64,000 bases of DNA, from the NCBI GenBank assembly GCA_016617855.1, contig JAECUM010091496.1, positions 62,001 through 126,000 of the forward strand, in the 5' to 3' direction. This DNA comes from Megalonaias nervosa. Taxonomy: Eukaryota > Mollusca > Bivalvia > Unionida > Unionidae. Below, one piece after another: positions 37,986-48,536 of this stretch. The first letter of the stretch is position 1, and every line of letters starts with the position of its first letter. Below the pieces are notes generated by a model. The model worked only from the letters and a program-made list of their open reading frames with translations, searched no databases and was not told the origin of the DNA. Both the position numbers and the translations under genes were made by a program.

Positions 37986-40156
37986 GTCATCGAAAACCCT
38001 TGAGTTCCAGTCAAACCCGGAAAACCTTGATAAAGACTTAAGATTTTAATATTGTCCTGGAGTTCTGTCAGAAAACTTAAAAATGAAACTGATGCAAAGA
38101 AAAACATTTGATCTCAACTGAGACTTTTGCGATATTTGGTAACCATTGGTTTTGCCTGGATGCAGAGATGGTGAGCAAGACAAAATTCCAAGAATTGTGG
38201 CTTGAAGATCAAGAATGCAAAAAGATACAGACATTTATTTGGTTTGTTGCAGGATATGTTTTGAGACATTTAGTGTTATGTCTATGTGTGAAAGTACTTT
38301 GAAAGATCAAACATCAAATGGCAGTGAAATGCATGTGATTGGTAGCAGTGGATGTTGCATCATTGGGGGGGGGGGTCCCAGATCCTAATGCCAATGTGGA
38401 TCATCAAATGCCTATCAAAATAACAAGCAATTTAAGTAATAAAAAAATTAAAAAAGGAAAAACACACACAGACCCAAAATTTCTTTAAAATATTATTTAA
38501 AGGGTACGTTTCCAAAAATGGCATGCAGACATAATGAAACAATTAAAAACATGCTGATGTTGACATAGTGTAAAATTTTGCTACTTAGTAGTAGAAATGA
38601 TTACCCTGGACTCAAACGGCCATAGCAGGTAGGATTGTGTTATTCTACTTGCATTTACAAGTTGTCAAACGTAAGTTTTGATCCAGAAAGATTCTGTACA
38701 TATTGCCATAAGGACTCTTCAGCCGACTATAACTCAAGAGCTGCAAGAAATGTTGGTTAATGTCTAAAGTGTACAGCAATGTCTGCAGACAAAGTGAGTG
38801 CATGAAATTTCACAATTTAAAGAACAAACAAGACCAGGCCACAAACCATCAACAAGCTCATGATCACACTGATTCTTTCATGCCATATACATTCTAGTGT
38901 GCACAGATGGTCCTTTATGACCATGTTAACTAGAAGTAGAAACATGCTGAATCAATGGTAAATTGACATTATTAACTCTGATATAGCAATTGGATGAGTG
39001 GACTAAAGGTTTTTCATGTAAGGCCCCAGCCTAGCGGTTAATGAATGTAATTAACAATGCATGAACCATGCTTCTGATACTGGCCGTTATTCCAAGGTTA
39101 CTTAAAACTTCTTATAATGGCTGTCATTCCAGGGTTACTTTAAAACCTGTGGCTTTTAACTAGTTAAAACTGGTTTCTAAGATTGGACAATAATAATTGC
39201 TTTTGAAACGGATTTTATAAAGTCATTATAGAGTCTCTCTGCTTTGAAATCGTACATATGATCATTCAGTAATACATTTTAAAAAAATTGTTTAGTCTTG
39301 CATTCCCTTTGACCTAGTGACCCCACAAACTAACAGATGCTTTTCTTGTCCCGCATGCAAGCCATCCGCAAATTTAGTGATGGTTTGGAACACAGAACTT
39401 AAGCTATTTTGGAAATCATTTTCCTTCTTGGAGACCCTCTGATCCTGGCCTTTGAAAATTTAGTCCCCAAAGGAACAGGTGTCTTCCTTGTCGCAAGCCA
39501 TCTAAAATGTTTGGTTAAGGCAAAAAGAATTTCCAGGAATCCAAGATAAGACCATTTTTACTTTCAAACTGCCGAGTGCTAAAACCATGTCTGGTATTCT
39601 TAAGTGAAAACAAGATTATCAAATTGGTCACTGTGATGGCTGTACCGAATGCCAGATCAGCATGATTTTCACTTAGGACCAAGTAGACATTATTAGACCT
39701 CATTTGGAGAAAAAAAAAAAAATCAATATTACCATTCATTCAGGAGTAGTGACTGAGAAATATTGAAGAAAACTATGAATTAAACCCTGTTCAACCTGAC
39801 TTTCTGATCCATAACTTTATGCTGTGAATTCTTTAAATATGAAATTATGCCAATAGCCTGAATTGTTTTTTCTGAAACAAAAATTTTATAGCAAATTATG
39901 TTTCTCAAAAAATACTCACAAAATCACATTAACTTAAGAATTACTTCTTTACTTCTGGAATCCAGCCCTCTCATACACTTGCCTCAACACAGTGTAAACA
40001 AAGGGACGTAATTCTTACAGATTATATCCCTTTACCTTGCTTGGTGGTATTCCATATACTAGATATAATTTTAACTTGAGCACTGTCTGAGAAAGGATGC
40101 TCACATTGCTGGGAGGGTTTGGATCGATTGCAGGGAGGGTTGGGAGGGATTTATAG
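37986..40156. other. Non-coding intron sequence
   Basis: No gene. Includes a G10 run near 38365 and one arm of a dispersed repeat at 39915-40080. Confidence 0.5.
39915..40080 (+). repeat. Dispersed repeat, copy 1
   Basis: ATCACATTAACTTAAGAATT ... CCAGCCCTC ... AAAGGGACGTAATTCTTACAG ... TATACTAGATATAATTTTA aligns with the reverse complement of 44800-44960. A shorter piece (AAAGGGAAGTAACTCTTACA) is at about 37684. Family unknown. Confidence 0.75.
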
Positions 40157-41072
40157 TGTTATGTATATTTAATTTAATTCTTTGTCAATTAGTTTTAATT
40201 TTTTTTATTTCATTACATGTTATTGTAATGTAACATTGTTTGCTGGACTTGACCTTGTCCAACATTGAGTTCATTTCTGCTTGATCTGATTGACTTTTTT
40301 TTATTTTTTAATTTCATTTATGTAAACAACTAATAACAGCTTCATTATTCTCTATCTGTATGAGCTTATTATCTGGATTATTATTCAGGTAAACAAGAAG
40401 GCATAAATATGTTGATCAGAGATTCCTAAGTGAATTTTATAGGCTATTGTGTTGTATATAAACAAGGCTCATTAGATCATTCCAGAAGGCTATTTTCCAT
40501 TAGGTACTGGTTGTTTTTAGAAAATGCTAATTGTGACCTGAGGTCAAACAGAGAACTATATTATCTTGTGACTGTGAGGATTTTACCAGTCATGCTTTAA
40601 CATCTAGCACTTTAAGTTGTATTATGTTGTGACCAGTTTGGGCTGAATTTTATTTTCTTCAAATTACTGAATTCAAGTGATTATTTTCTCTGGAAATACA
40701 AAAGTGCTCTGATAAAATTCTTGGATAAAGACATTCACTGGAATTTATACTGAATTCAAACCTGGAATAATATTTCTGTGATTCAACAAGAGACTGTTGA
40801 CACATCAGTACTTCGTAGGCTATAACAGAGATGTCATCGCCTTTAATTTTGGATCTCTTCAGGACTTGAACTGAACTTTATTCAGGACTTTTTATTACTA
40901 GGGCTTGTGTCTTCAATTCCTGAATTATTTTTGGATTTAATTTGCAATACTGTAAGTTTATTTTTTATTTTTCACTTTGTATTCTAGGGAAATAAATAAT
41001 TAGCTTAATTTTACAAAGCTTGTTGTCTTCGCTCTTTTCTGTTACTTATTTTAAGAGCATAGACTCGTAACA
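40157..41072 (+). mobile_element. Solo LTR, 916 bp, with 4-bp target duplication
   Basis: It begins TGTTATGTATATTTAATTT and ends ACTCGTAACA, giving short inverted termini TGTTAYG/CGTAACA. It is flanked by ATAG at 40153-40156 and at 41073-41076. A polyadenylation-type AATAAATAATT lies about 85 bp from the 3' end, with an upstream T-rich segment, so plus orientation is inferred. There is no internal coding sequence on either side, hence a solo LTR from LTR-LTR recombination. Related copies are at 9734, 11044 and 17319. Confidence 0.88.
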
Positions 41073-41389
41073 ATAGCAATGTGATTGGGTAAATATTTTT
41101 GGAGAAACACAACCTACTATAAAATTTCTTTTCTCTGTCAAATAAATTACCAAATGACACAAATCTCATTAGGAGAATAGGTAAGAGGAGGAGTAAATGC
41201 TGAGTATCCAAACTTTACCTAAAAGCACTCTGTAGGGTCAAAAGAAATCTCTACTTTTAAGCATGATACTCTCCAAAACAATACATGATGGAATCGAACA
41301 TAAAGTGTACATGTGCAAGGTTCTACCCTGTAGGTTCCTGCATTTGACAAATACTTATGAAGAAAGGATTTCGTGGGTAAATCCCAGAA

Positions 41390-42890
41390 TTGTCAGAAGT
41401 GGCATGGTTTGGTGACTATTTGGGCAGCAATCAAGTGAATCAGATTCAATTCAGGCCATGTCATGCAAACAGAAAGTGGAAAATGTGGACTGGGCATGCT
41501 AACCAAATGATTCCATTATGTCTTTAACTGAGACATTGATCTGAATGGCAAGGCTGGTAGAGAGAGCTCATATTTCATCAAAAACTTCATTAGACATACT
41601 TGTTGCTTTGAGAGATCAGAGCACGCTGTCTGAATGACTCCCTTTAGCCAAGACAACAAAGTCCTGTGTCCCCTGTTTTAATGCAAGCACAAGTCTCTGG
41701 CATCCAGACCTGGAAGACTTAGTGCACTTCAGATGGATTTGGAAAGCACATACTGGGTGTTGTTAAATTGCCTCTCTCCCAGGATTGATTCAAAAGAGGG
41801 ACTGTTTAAATTAGTTTTTGGTTGCCAGTGGATGAAAGCCTGTTCTTAATGATGAAACCTGGTTGTGTCATTAAAACGACAGAACCATCAGACAAAAACT
41901 GCAGGTAGTTTGGACCAACAGACAGAGCATGCAGTTCGCTTACTCTCAATGCCAAAGCCAAGGTTATCAGTAAGCATGTCTTGAATGCTAGTTGCTTCAG
42001 CAGGACAGTGGACAAAGGCTCAAACTTAGAAGAGTTGAGTCATGTTAAGACCCATAATGGATTTCACTTGGGAACAGGGTCAGCAAGCGAAGTCAGAATA
42101 GATCAAATTTAGTAAGCATGTCCAAGAGGTCTTTACTGGGACCATTGTCAAGTTGCACATGATGTCTGAATGTGTCAGAAATGATGGAGTAATATCCCTT
42201 AATTGTTATCGATGCTAGCCTTTAGCTTAAGAGAAAAAAATACAGAAATTAGCCAGCTGGGAATGGAGACTGACAGTTGTGTGACATCATTTGCATGACA
42301 CCTGTCACAAAAAATGTGCCATTTCTCCTTGCATAAAGTGGAGGACCATCTAGCTGATGAGATACTGTCCACAACCAAATACTGGAAGTTTTTCCTGCAC
42401 AATGCATACCAGACATGAGCCAAGTGTGAAGCAGAAGTTTCTATGGACATAGACAAAAGATGAAACTGTGGCTGTTTATGAAGCTTCAAGGATGCTAGGA
42501 TTTTCCTGGGAACGTATGTTCAATAAGACCGATGAGCCATGATTTATCCCATCAAAGAGAGGCAATCAGAATGACCTTGCAATTGGTGCCACTCATTTTC
42601 TGGATTAAATTTGGGATCAGAACTGCTAGAGAAAAGGCATAGGCCCAGATTCCCTCCAAGCTGATTGAAAGGGTGTCAATAGCCTGTGTATTCAGGTCCA
42701 GGTTGCAAACTCAGTGGAAGATAGATTGATGGAGGGACCATTCTGTATGCAGCAGTTGCCCCTCTTTGACAGAGAATCGGCCAGAACACTGAGCCAGTGC
42801 TAAAAAAAATCTGATAGCCCAACATCCAGGATCCCACTAATTTCATATCAGGCCTGTATTGTATTCTATGTGAGGTGCCCATCGGGCTTG
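41390..42890 (-). pseudogene. DIRS-like retrotransposon: tyrosine recombinase and upstream region (broken)
   Basis: Read on the minus strand from 42890. A segment before YR contains EWSLHQSIFH and IWAYAFSPAVLIPNLIQKM, which match the post-RNase H region of DIRS elements. The YR core-binding part follows (WHIFCDRCHANDVTQL ... SWLISVFFSLKLKAS, about 42210-42340). The catalytic part has the first Arg box (ALRVSELHALSV, about 41920-41960) and VVLMTQPGF. The second box region (SVKDIMESFG, about 41500) has a stop where the Arg is expected, and Cys where the nucleophilic Tyr is expected (TFCLHDM). This would integrate circular cDNA instead of an integrase; here it is dead. Confidence 0.8.
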
Positions 42891-42990
42891 TCAAAAAATC
42901 TAACTTGCCCTAGAAAACTTGGATTGCGCTGATGAAATGCAGAAATGTATTTTCAAGATGTTGACATACTTGCCATATCACGGCACAATC

Positions 42991-43045
42991 TGATTAAAAT
43001 CAGATCACCACTGTCCTACGTGAAGTGGAGATCTGATTTTAATCA
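42991..43045. repeat. Short hairpin: 22-bp arms around 11-bp loop
   Basis: TGATTAAAATCAGATC ... GATCTGATTTTAATCA with CCACT/AGTGG extending the stem and one A/A mismatch. The ATTAAAATC part is itself palindromic. Probably part of a small DNA element between the two DIRS fragments. Confidence 0.85.
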
Positions 43046-43577
43046 AGGTTTAACACTGCATGTCATGCTAAAAACATGATTTTGTACTCCCAAACCCCTG
43101 ACATAGTTGTGTTTCAAGAAAAAAAATTGTTCACTAATCTTTGAAAATAAACAAATTAAAATAAAAACCGCCACTTTCAGAATATGCCCATTATATGTAG
43201 CATGCAAACACGGTAAACAGTCATGATTGGAGCTGATGTAAACTATCCTTTAAGCAGTTTAAACATCAGCAATTAAAAGGTAAAGAGGTCAGGTATAAAC
43301 CACTGTTTCACATATTACTTAATTGGCTGACAATAGCTAGTGAGATGTGTTGGAAGACTGCAGTAGGTGAACCCATTGTGTCAATTTGCATAGATATGAT
43401 CAGGAAGTGGAACAACCCAATATAGATAAATAAAAAAGATGCTAGCTGGATGTAGGTGAAGTTATTACATACCACCATGAGAATGCTTAAGCCCTATGTA
43501 TTACAGAATTTTGACAAGTATGTGAACAGCAGCAACCTTTCTTTCAAGTCACATTTTTACTGCATATATACAAATAT

Positions 43578-43578
<1 letters not shown>

Positions 43579-43636
<58 letters not shown>
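43579..43636. repeat. (TA)n microsatellite
   Basis: About 58 bp of TA dinucleotides within sequence separating the two DIRS-like fragments. Confidence 0.97.
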
Positions 43637-43639
<3 letters not shown>

Positions 43640-44099
43640 GCACTGCATGATCATTTCAGTTGTCAAAAGGTGCTCAAGTGTGATTCATTTTTTAAGCTGA
43701 TTTAGGACACAATTATCTCTCAGAAAAGCTCACCAAAAGTACATTTCAGAACTATTGGTTGACAGAGTTTTACTTTGTGAAGCATACCAGCAAAACAATA
43801 AGGGTGGGTGGGCAATTAATCATTTGCATATACTGCAAGCAACATATCGACATATGTCAGTTTGAAAACCAGGGCCATCCAGTCTCTAGTGAGTGTAGTG
43901 ATGAACACTAATGAGACTTGCATTACCTTCAAACCCCCTACTGAACCCTATTGAATTTATATTTGAATTGTAGCAAGTGCAACATTGTGTGACAAACAAT
44001 ATTAGAAAGCGGGGAAATTTTGGGAATATGGAAATTGGAGTCTGGCTTGTGGAATTTCAGTCAAGGCTTGTGATTGTTTTTAAGTCACCAGCCCTGGAT

Positions 44100-44470
44100 C
44101 TGTGCCTAAAAAATTACCCTTTGAGCACTGTGTGCCTCCCATGAATATGTTGTACCTGAATGTTTATTTGATGTTGGGAACATCAATGATGGTAGTAACA
44201 TATTAATAAGCAAATATGTGGCAACTACATTCCACCTTGTTTCCAAAGGTAATTCACTACCACTGAATTGTCTGACATTATTACGACTGTTTTCAAATGA
44301 AGAGGCCTTGATGATCATCTTCATTTCCAAAAGGCTGATATAAAGGGTTCTCTCTTGTTCCGTCCACTCTCCATTGGCCATTGTGAAATCCGATAGCAAG
44401 TGGGTCTGCTAACCTGACAATCTTGCATCTGAGTAGATTATGACCTATGGTTGTGACGCTTCCAATATTA
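44100..44470 (-). pseudogene. DIRS-like RNase H fragment (broken)
   Basis: On the minus strand NGEWTEQERTLYISLLEMK leads, after a frame change, into VIMSDNSVVVNYLWKQGG, then IQVQHIHGRHTV. This matches the RNase H of DIRS-type elements (GeWs-E--HIN-LEl, SDN-tVVaYi-kQGG, HipG--N). It lies upstream of the 41390-42890 fragment in the correct element order, so both are probably one element split by about 1.2 kb of inserted sequence. Confidence 0.75.
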
Positions 44471-44799
44471 TAAATATTATCAGTATATATTATAAATATA
44501 TTACAAGCATATAAAAATTCAACACTTGCTAATAGGCACACCCATGAATGAAACAGTGTAGCACAGTATTATGCAGTGGTGAATATAGAGTTAGGGATTG
44601 TAAGCACATTCTCATATGAAGTAGTAACAAATTCTCCAAAATATCTAATATTTCACTGAAATACAAAAAAATGTAATATACACTGGATGATTGTCTGACT
44701 TGCTGTACCACCAATAAGGTCTCTTACATGGCTAACAGAAAAAATAGAAATATATGGATTCAATGAAACCTGTTGACAGGATACAGCTAAAGATAAAAC

Positions 44800-44960
44800 T
44801 AGCTACATCTAGTATACATGATGCCACATAGTAGGGTAAGGGAACATAATCTGTAAGAATTACTTCCCTTTGTCCATGCAAAGTAAACACAGATTTTTCA
44901 GTCTATGGGAAGGCTAGATTCTGGAGGAAGCAAAAGTAATTCCTAATGTTAATGTGATTG
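44800..44960 (-). repeat. Dispersed repeat, copy 2 (inverted relative to copy 1)
   Basis: The complement reads CAATCACATTAACATTAGG ... AGAATCTAGCC ... AAAGGGAAGTAATTCTTACA ... TATACTAGATGTAGC, matching 39915-40080. The two copies are inverted relative to each other, about 5 kb apart. Confidence 0.75.
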
Positions 44961-45636
44961 GGTAATGTCTTTGATGGACAAAAAGTGTTTAGAAAATGTA
45001 TGAACATTTTAAGAATATAGACTGAAGACTGATTTTAGAAGAAAACTAATTAAAGAAACAGTAATAACCACCATAACAAAAATGACTGCTACAATAATAA
45101 GGTGCCATGTATTAAGAGGCTAGTTTGGTCTTTTCCAAGAGGCAGCTAATTAAAACAGATCTGATTATTCACAGGGTCTTGATAATCTGTAAATTTTGAT
45201 CTATGGATCACAACCATATAGCTCCACAGCAAGATCAAAGGGGTTTCATTTAAACCCTCATCTGACATAGGTCAAAAATTGAGCCAGTAATCACACACAA
45301 ATTTTCATAATTTAGTCCACAAATTTTCCAATTTAATCTCAGAATTATGTAAATACACACACACACATAGCCCTGGTCCCCCCCCCCCCAGCCAGGCAGG
45401 GTTGAATACAATTTTTACAACCATTATGCACATCTACAGACCATATCAAATTATATCTCAATCTTAAAAAGTGTTGGAGGAATTACATGACAGGATTCAT
45501 GTACACATGCATGGACAGGCAGAATCGCTTCATCCCCACCCTTTCTCTGAAAAGCACAGGAATAAAAATAATTCTCTCCCACTCAATATTTCAATCCTTT
45601 TGATTGAATATTAAAGTTACCTAAAATGTTTAAACT

Positions 45637-45762
45637 AGGCTGTCAGTGGCAGCATGGCAGTGATCGGTTAGGCTGTCAGTGGCAGTAGGCAATGTTCAGA
45701 TAGCCTGTCAGCGGCAGTAGGCATATTTCAGATAGGTTGTCAGTGGCTGCTGGCAGCAAGAT
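45637..45762. repeat. Minisatellite, 4 units of about 32 bp
   Basis: Units start AGGCTGTCAGTGGCAG with variants AGCCTGTCAGCGGCAG and AGGTTGTCAGTGGCTG. The array ends 28 bp inside the intron from the donor of the first coding exon of the zinc-finger gene. Confidence 0.95.
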
Positions 45763-45795
45763 AAACCTGCATTTGACTGTTATAGTTTTACTTAC

Positions 45796-45880
45796 TTCTT
45801 GAACTGAAGTCTCTGTAGTCATTTTGAATACCCAGTGGTCTCACTTGAAAAACTTCAGTTAGCCCAATGCTTGCCACAGA
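45796..45880 (-). CDS. First coding exon of the zinc-finger gene
   Basis: On the minus strand an acceptor (TTTTTAAATTACAG, ending at 45881) precedes 58 bases of 5' UTR. An ATG follows at 45820-45822 with A at -3, then 8 more codons (MTTETSVQE). The exon ends at 45796 on the consensus donor GTAAGT (45790-45795). It ends in phase 0, and the terminal exon at 34295 continues in phase 0 with SNKVECSEMKEV, so the splice keeps the frame. The joined protein would be about 1151 residues. The upstream acceptor implies at least one non-coding exon further right that I cannot place. The link is inferred from splice signals and phase only; a transcript would settle it. Confidence 0.68.
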
Positions 45881-46864
45881 CTGTAATTTAAAAACACTTA
45901 AGATAAAATATGTGAAGAAATCAATAGTTATTCACGATTTGAATACTGTATAGATCTTACAATATTACATTGGTATACTGAATGAAAATGAACCCCTGAA
46001 TCTTCTTTCATAGCAGAGGTACTTTATTATGATCAATAATGCAAAACTTCTGTCTCTCTTGGGACATTCACTAATGGGTGACCATTTACAAGTTTTCCTG
46101 ATCTAACCAGCATATATGGTCTACTTATTATTTTTGTATTCTTACAAGTGTAACATAGCTTTGCGTTAAATGATCTGTGAACTCCAAGGAGAGGTCATTC
46201 ATGAAAAGTCTTTGTCAGCTTCTCCTTTACAAAGATTTTACCAGTTTTGATTTTTCTAAGAGAGTCATTTGATAGTTTTTTATCAAGGCTGTCATATTTT
46301 CATGTATCAGTTCATATCTAACATAAATATTTATATTAAAAGCACTCAAATCCATTGTAATTGTGAAAACTGTAGTTTCACTTAAGCAGTTAAGGAGAAT
46401 CAAGTGATTCGGCAAAATTAATGACCTGCAGTCACATGATGCTATGATTTCAACAGGACTCGGAACAAAATTTTATTAGTAAACTACACATAAATTTGTA
46501 TTATGCTTCTGAAAAAAATGTTAAATATGGAATTTATCACACTAATTTGATCATTTAACAATGAGAATACCAATGCTGACTGTATAGCAACTCACTAATA
46601 CTCACATGTACAGTATGTTTTACATAAAATTGATATAGTATAGTACACCACTTTCAAAGCAATAATTCTTATTCTATATCAAACATTTTATCATGCCCAT
46701 AATAATGTTTGTCACATGATTAACAAAAGAATTTCCAGTTGTGCTTTTATTTTTCCCTATTTATATTACAAAATAAATAATAATAATAAGTTGAGAATAA
46801 TTGTTACAATTAAATGGTTCTTCTTGTTATTACATATAATTATCATTTTCAACTGTATCCATGA
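45881..46864. other. Upstream region of the zinc-finger gene (intron or promoter side)
   Basis: The acceptor at 45881 shows this starts as intron on the minus strand. A non-coding first exon and promoter should lie at or beyond here, but I cannot place them. Confidence 0.4.
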
Positions 46865-46975
46865 TTGCTAGAGCATCAGAAACATAATCCAAATTTTGCA
46901 GATTCGACACCCAACCAGCCCAGCCCAGTTCAATTGCCTCAGTGTGTCTTTGGGAAGGTAACTTAGCATCCATTT
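46865..46975 (+). repeat. tRNA-derived SINE
   Basis: A-box-like TTGCTAGAGCATCAGA and B-box-like CAGATTCGACACCC, followed by the body GCCTCAGTGTGTCTTTGGG shared with the SINE at 16243. It ends near 46975. Confidence 0.68.
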
Positions 46976-47226
46976 TATCAGCTTGATACAACTAACAAAT
47001 AAAAAAAGAAATCAATTCATGCATGTTTTTGTTTACCACACTTCTGAGTACACTAACATATTGTTGAATTAATTCTCTATTTTCTCTTTCTTTCTTTTGT
47101 CAATTATTTCAATTTTGCCATCTTATTAAAATTTTCAAACTGGGTCATTTCTGAAAAGTTTCACCAAAACCTTGTATCCATATTAGAAATCTTTCTGATT
47201 ACCACATATATTCACTTATTAGTTTA

Positions 47227-47387
47227 GTCCAACTGCAAACTGCACAGACTCAGATCTGCCATCAAATAATGAGTAGGCAGATTTGGGTCTATGCAGATAG
47301 GATGAATCAGTAGATTAAACAAACCAGACCCTCATCTGCTGGCTTATTATGAAATGGCAGATCAGGGTTTATTATTTGCAGTTGGAC
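47227..47387. mobile_element. MITE, 161 bp, 47-bp inverted arms
   Basis: The left arm (GTCCAACTGCAAACTGC ... CAGATCTGCCAT, 47227-47273) is complemented by the right arm (47341-47387). A single-arm relative is at 24833, and the motif GCAGATCTGGGTCTATACAG at about 29382 resembles its inner part (47278-47298). No coding capacity. Confidence 0.82.
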
Positions 47388-47442
47388 CGAACATATAAGC
47401 ATGTACACATGGTATGCTAAAGTTAATCAAATTGCCTATACT

Positions 47443-47465
47443 TGTGTGTGTGTGTGTGTGTGTGA
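47443..47465. repeat. (TG)n microsatellite
   Basis: About 22 bp of TG, at which the recognisable gypsy sequence begins. It marks a truncation point. Confidence 0.95.
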
Positions 47466-47742
47466 GGAAAATGTGGATCCTTTGAACCAATGGCTTTGAT
47501 ATCTGCTTTGCAATATTTTGAAGTGTATATTAGTTCAGCTCCTTCTCCAGTTATTGTATTCAGTGATCACAACCCCTTACTTTCATTAACAAAATGAAAA
47601 ACAAAAATCAGTTATTGCTGAGGTAGAGTTTCACATTGCAAGAATACATTATTCATATTAGGCACATCAAGGGAAAAGATAATTTGATTGCAGATGCACT
47701 TTCATGTCTATATAAGTATTATACTGTTTTATTTTGTATATA
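47466..47742 (+). pseudogene. Gypsy RNase H, 3' end of pol (relative of the element at 1-3236)
   Basis: The plus strand reads ALISALQYFEVYISSAPSPV, then FSDHNPLLSL, then after small frame changes EYIIHIRHIKGKDNLIADAL. This is the carboxy-terminal half of retroelement RNase H, with the ADALS block that ends the domain. FEVYISSAPSPV is nearly identical to FEVYVSSAPSPV at the left edge of the window. RNase H is the last domain before the 3' LTR here (50869), once the inserted transposon is set aside. The upstream RT is missing. Confidence 0.85.
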
Positions 47743-48369
47743 CACCACTCCCTCGATAACTCGCGCACAACGGGGTCCAAAAACATTGACCGCATTATAA
47801 GTGAGGGCACGAGTTATGGAGGGACCTATAACTAACAACAAAACTAATAAAGGGATTGATGTAGAGCCAAAAGGGGGTGGGTGGGTTGGCATGTTACAGT
47901 GTTAAATACTCAATTAATAATCGTGCTAAGATTAACTGTGAATAAATATCTCTTCATAGCGGTGTAATTTGTTTACTTTTTTCCTCACAGAGTAACATTA
48001 ATTTCAGGATAACTTACAGTATATTGAGGAGATCATCAAAACATTATTCCACATGGTTTCCGTTCGCTTAACACATGTATGACTTCACACATTGTGTACT
48101 ACGTTACTAATTTTTGTGTTGAATTGGATACATTCTAGTTTTATTGTTTGATCCAAAGCAGACTTTTTTAAATACAAAAGATTGACACTCATTTTGAAAA
48201 AACAATGTCGATCGAATGATAGGAAGATTTGATTGCGGTAGAAGTAAAATGATAAATTTTTTTTACAAGGGTTAACCATTACCAACATGAATGTAATGGG
48301 TCTACAAATTTAAAACAACGTAAATTAGAACACGATAATACTTGCAGTTTGTGACACATTTGACAAATA

Positions 48370-48536
48370 TCACTTCATATTTTGAAAAAATTTGTTAATT
48401 TTTTTGTGTGTTACTCTTTGATTTCTCTGCCTCAGAGCAAAATCCCTCAGATTTCTCAACTGCATGATCTTTATGTAGTCAACATTTTGGGTCTCCAGCC
48501 ACTGTATAGCAATATCAAAAGATTTGATTGCTTCCT
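48370..48536 (-). pseudogene. Carboxy-terminal remnant of a Tigger/CENP-B-type transposase
   Basis: The minus-strand frame reads EAIKSFDIAIQWLETQNVD then IMQLRNLRDFALRQRNQ and closes at a stop at 48370-48372. The pattern of an amphipathic helix (A--F--A--WLE-Q) followed by L--LRD-A--R resembles the tail of pogo/Tigger-type transposases. It sits in an element with matching termini. The nested element is inserted at its upstream edge, and I see no DDE core beyond it. Confidence 0.5.

Larger units (their letters stand above)
34296..45795 (-). other. 11.5-kb intron of the zinc-finger gene
   Basis: Bounded by GTAAGT at 45795 and TTTCAG at 34296 on the minus strand. It is filled with repeats: two SINEs, a LINE remnant, a solo LTR, a DIRS-like retrotransposon in two parts, hairpins and microsatellites. 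Stretches not separately listed show no recognised gene. Confidence 0.65.
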
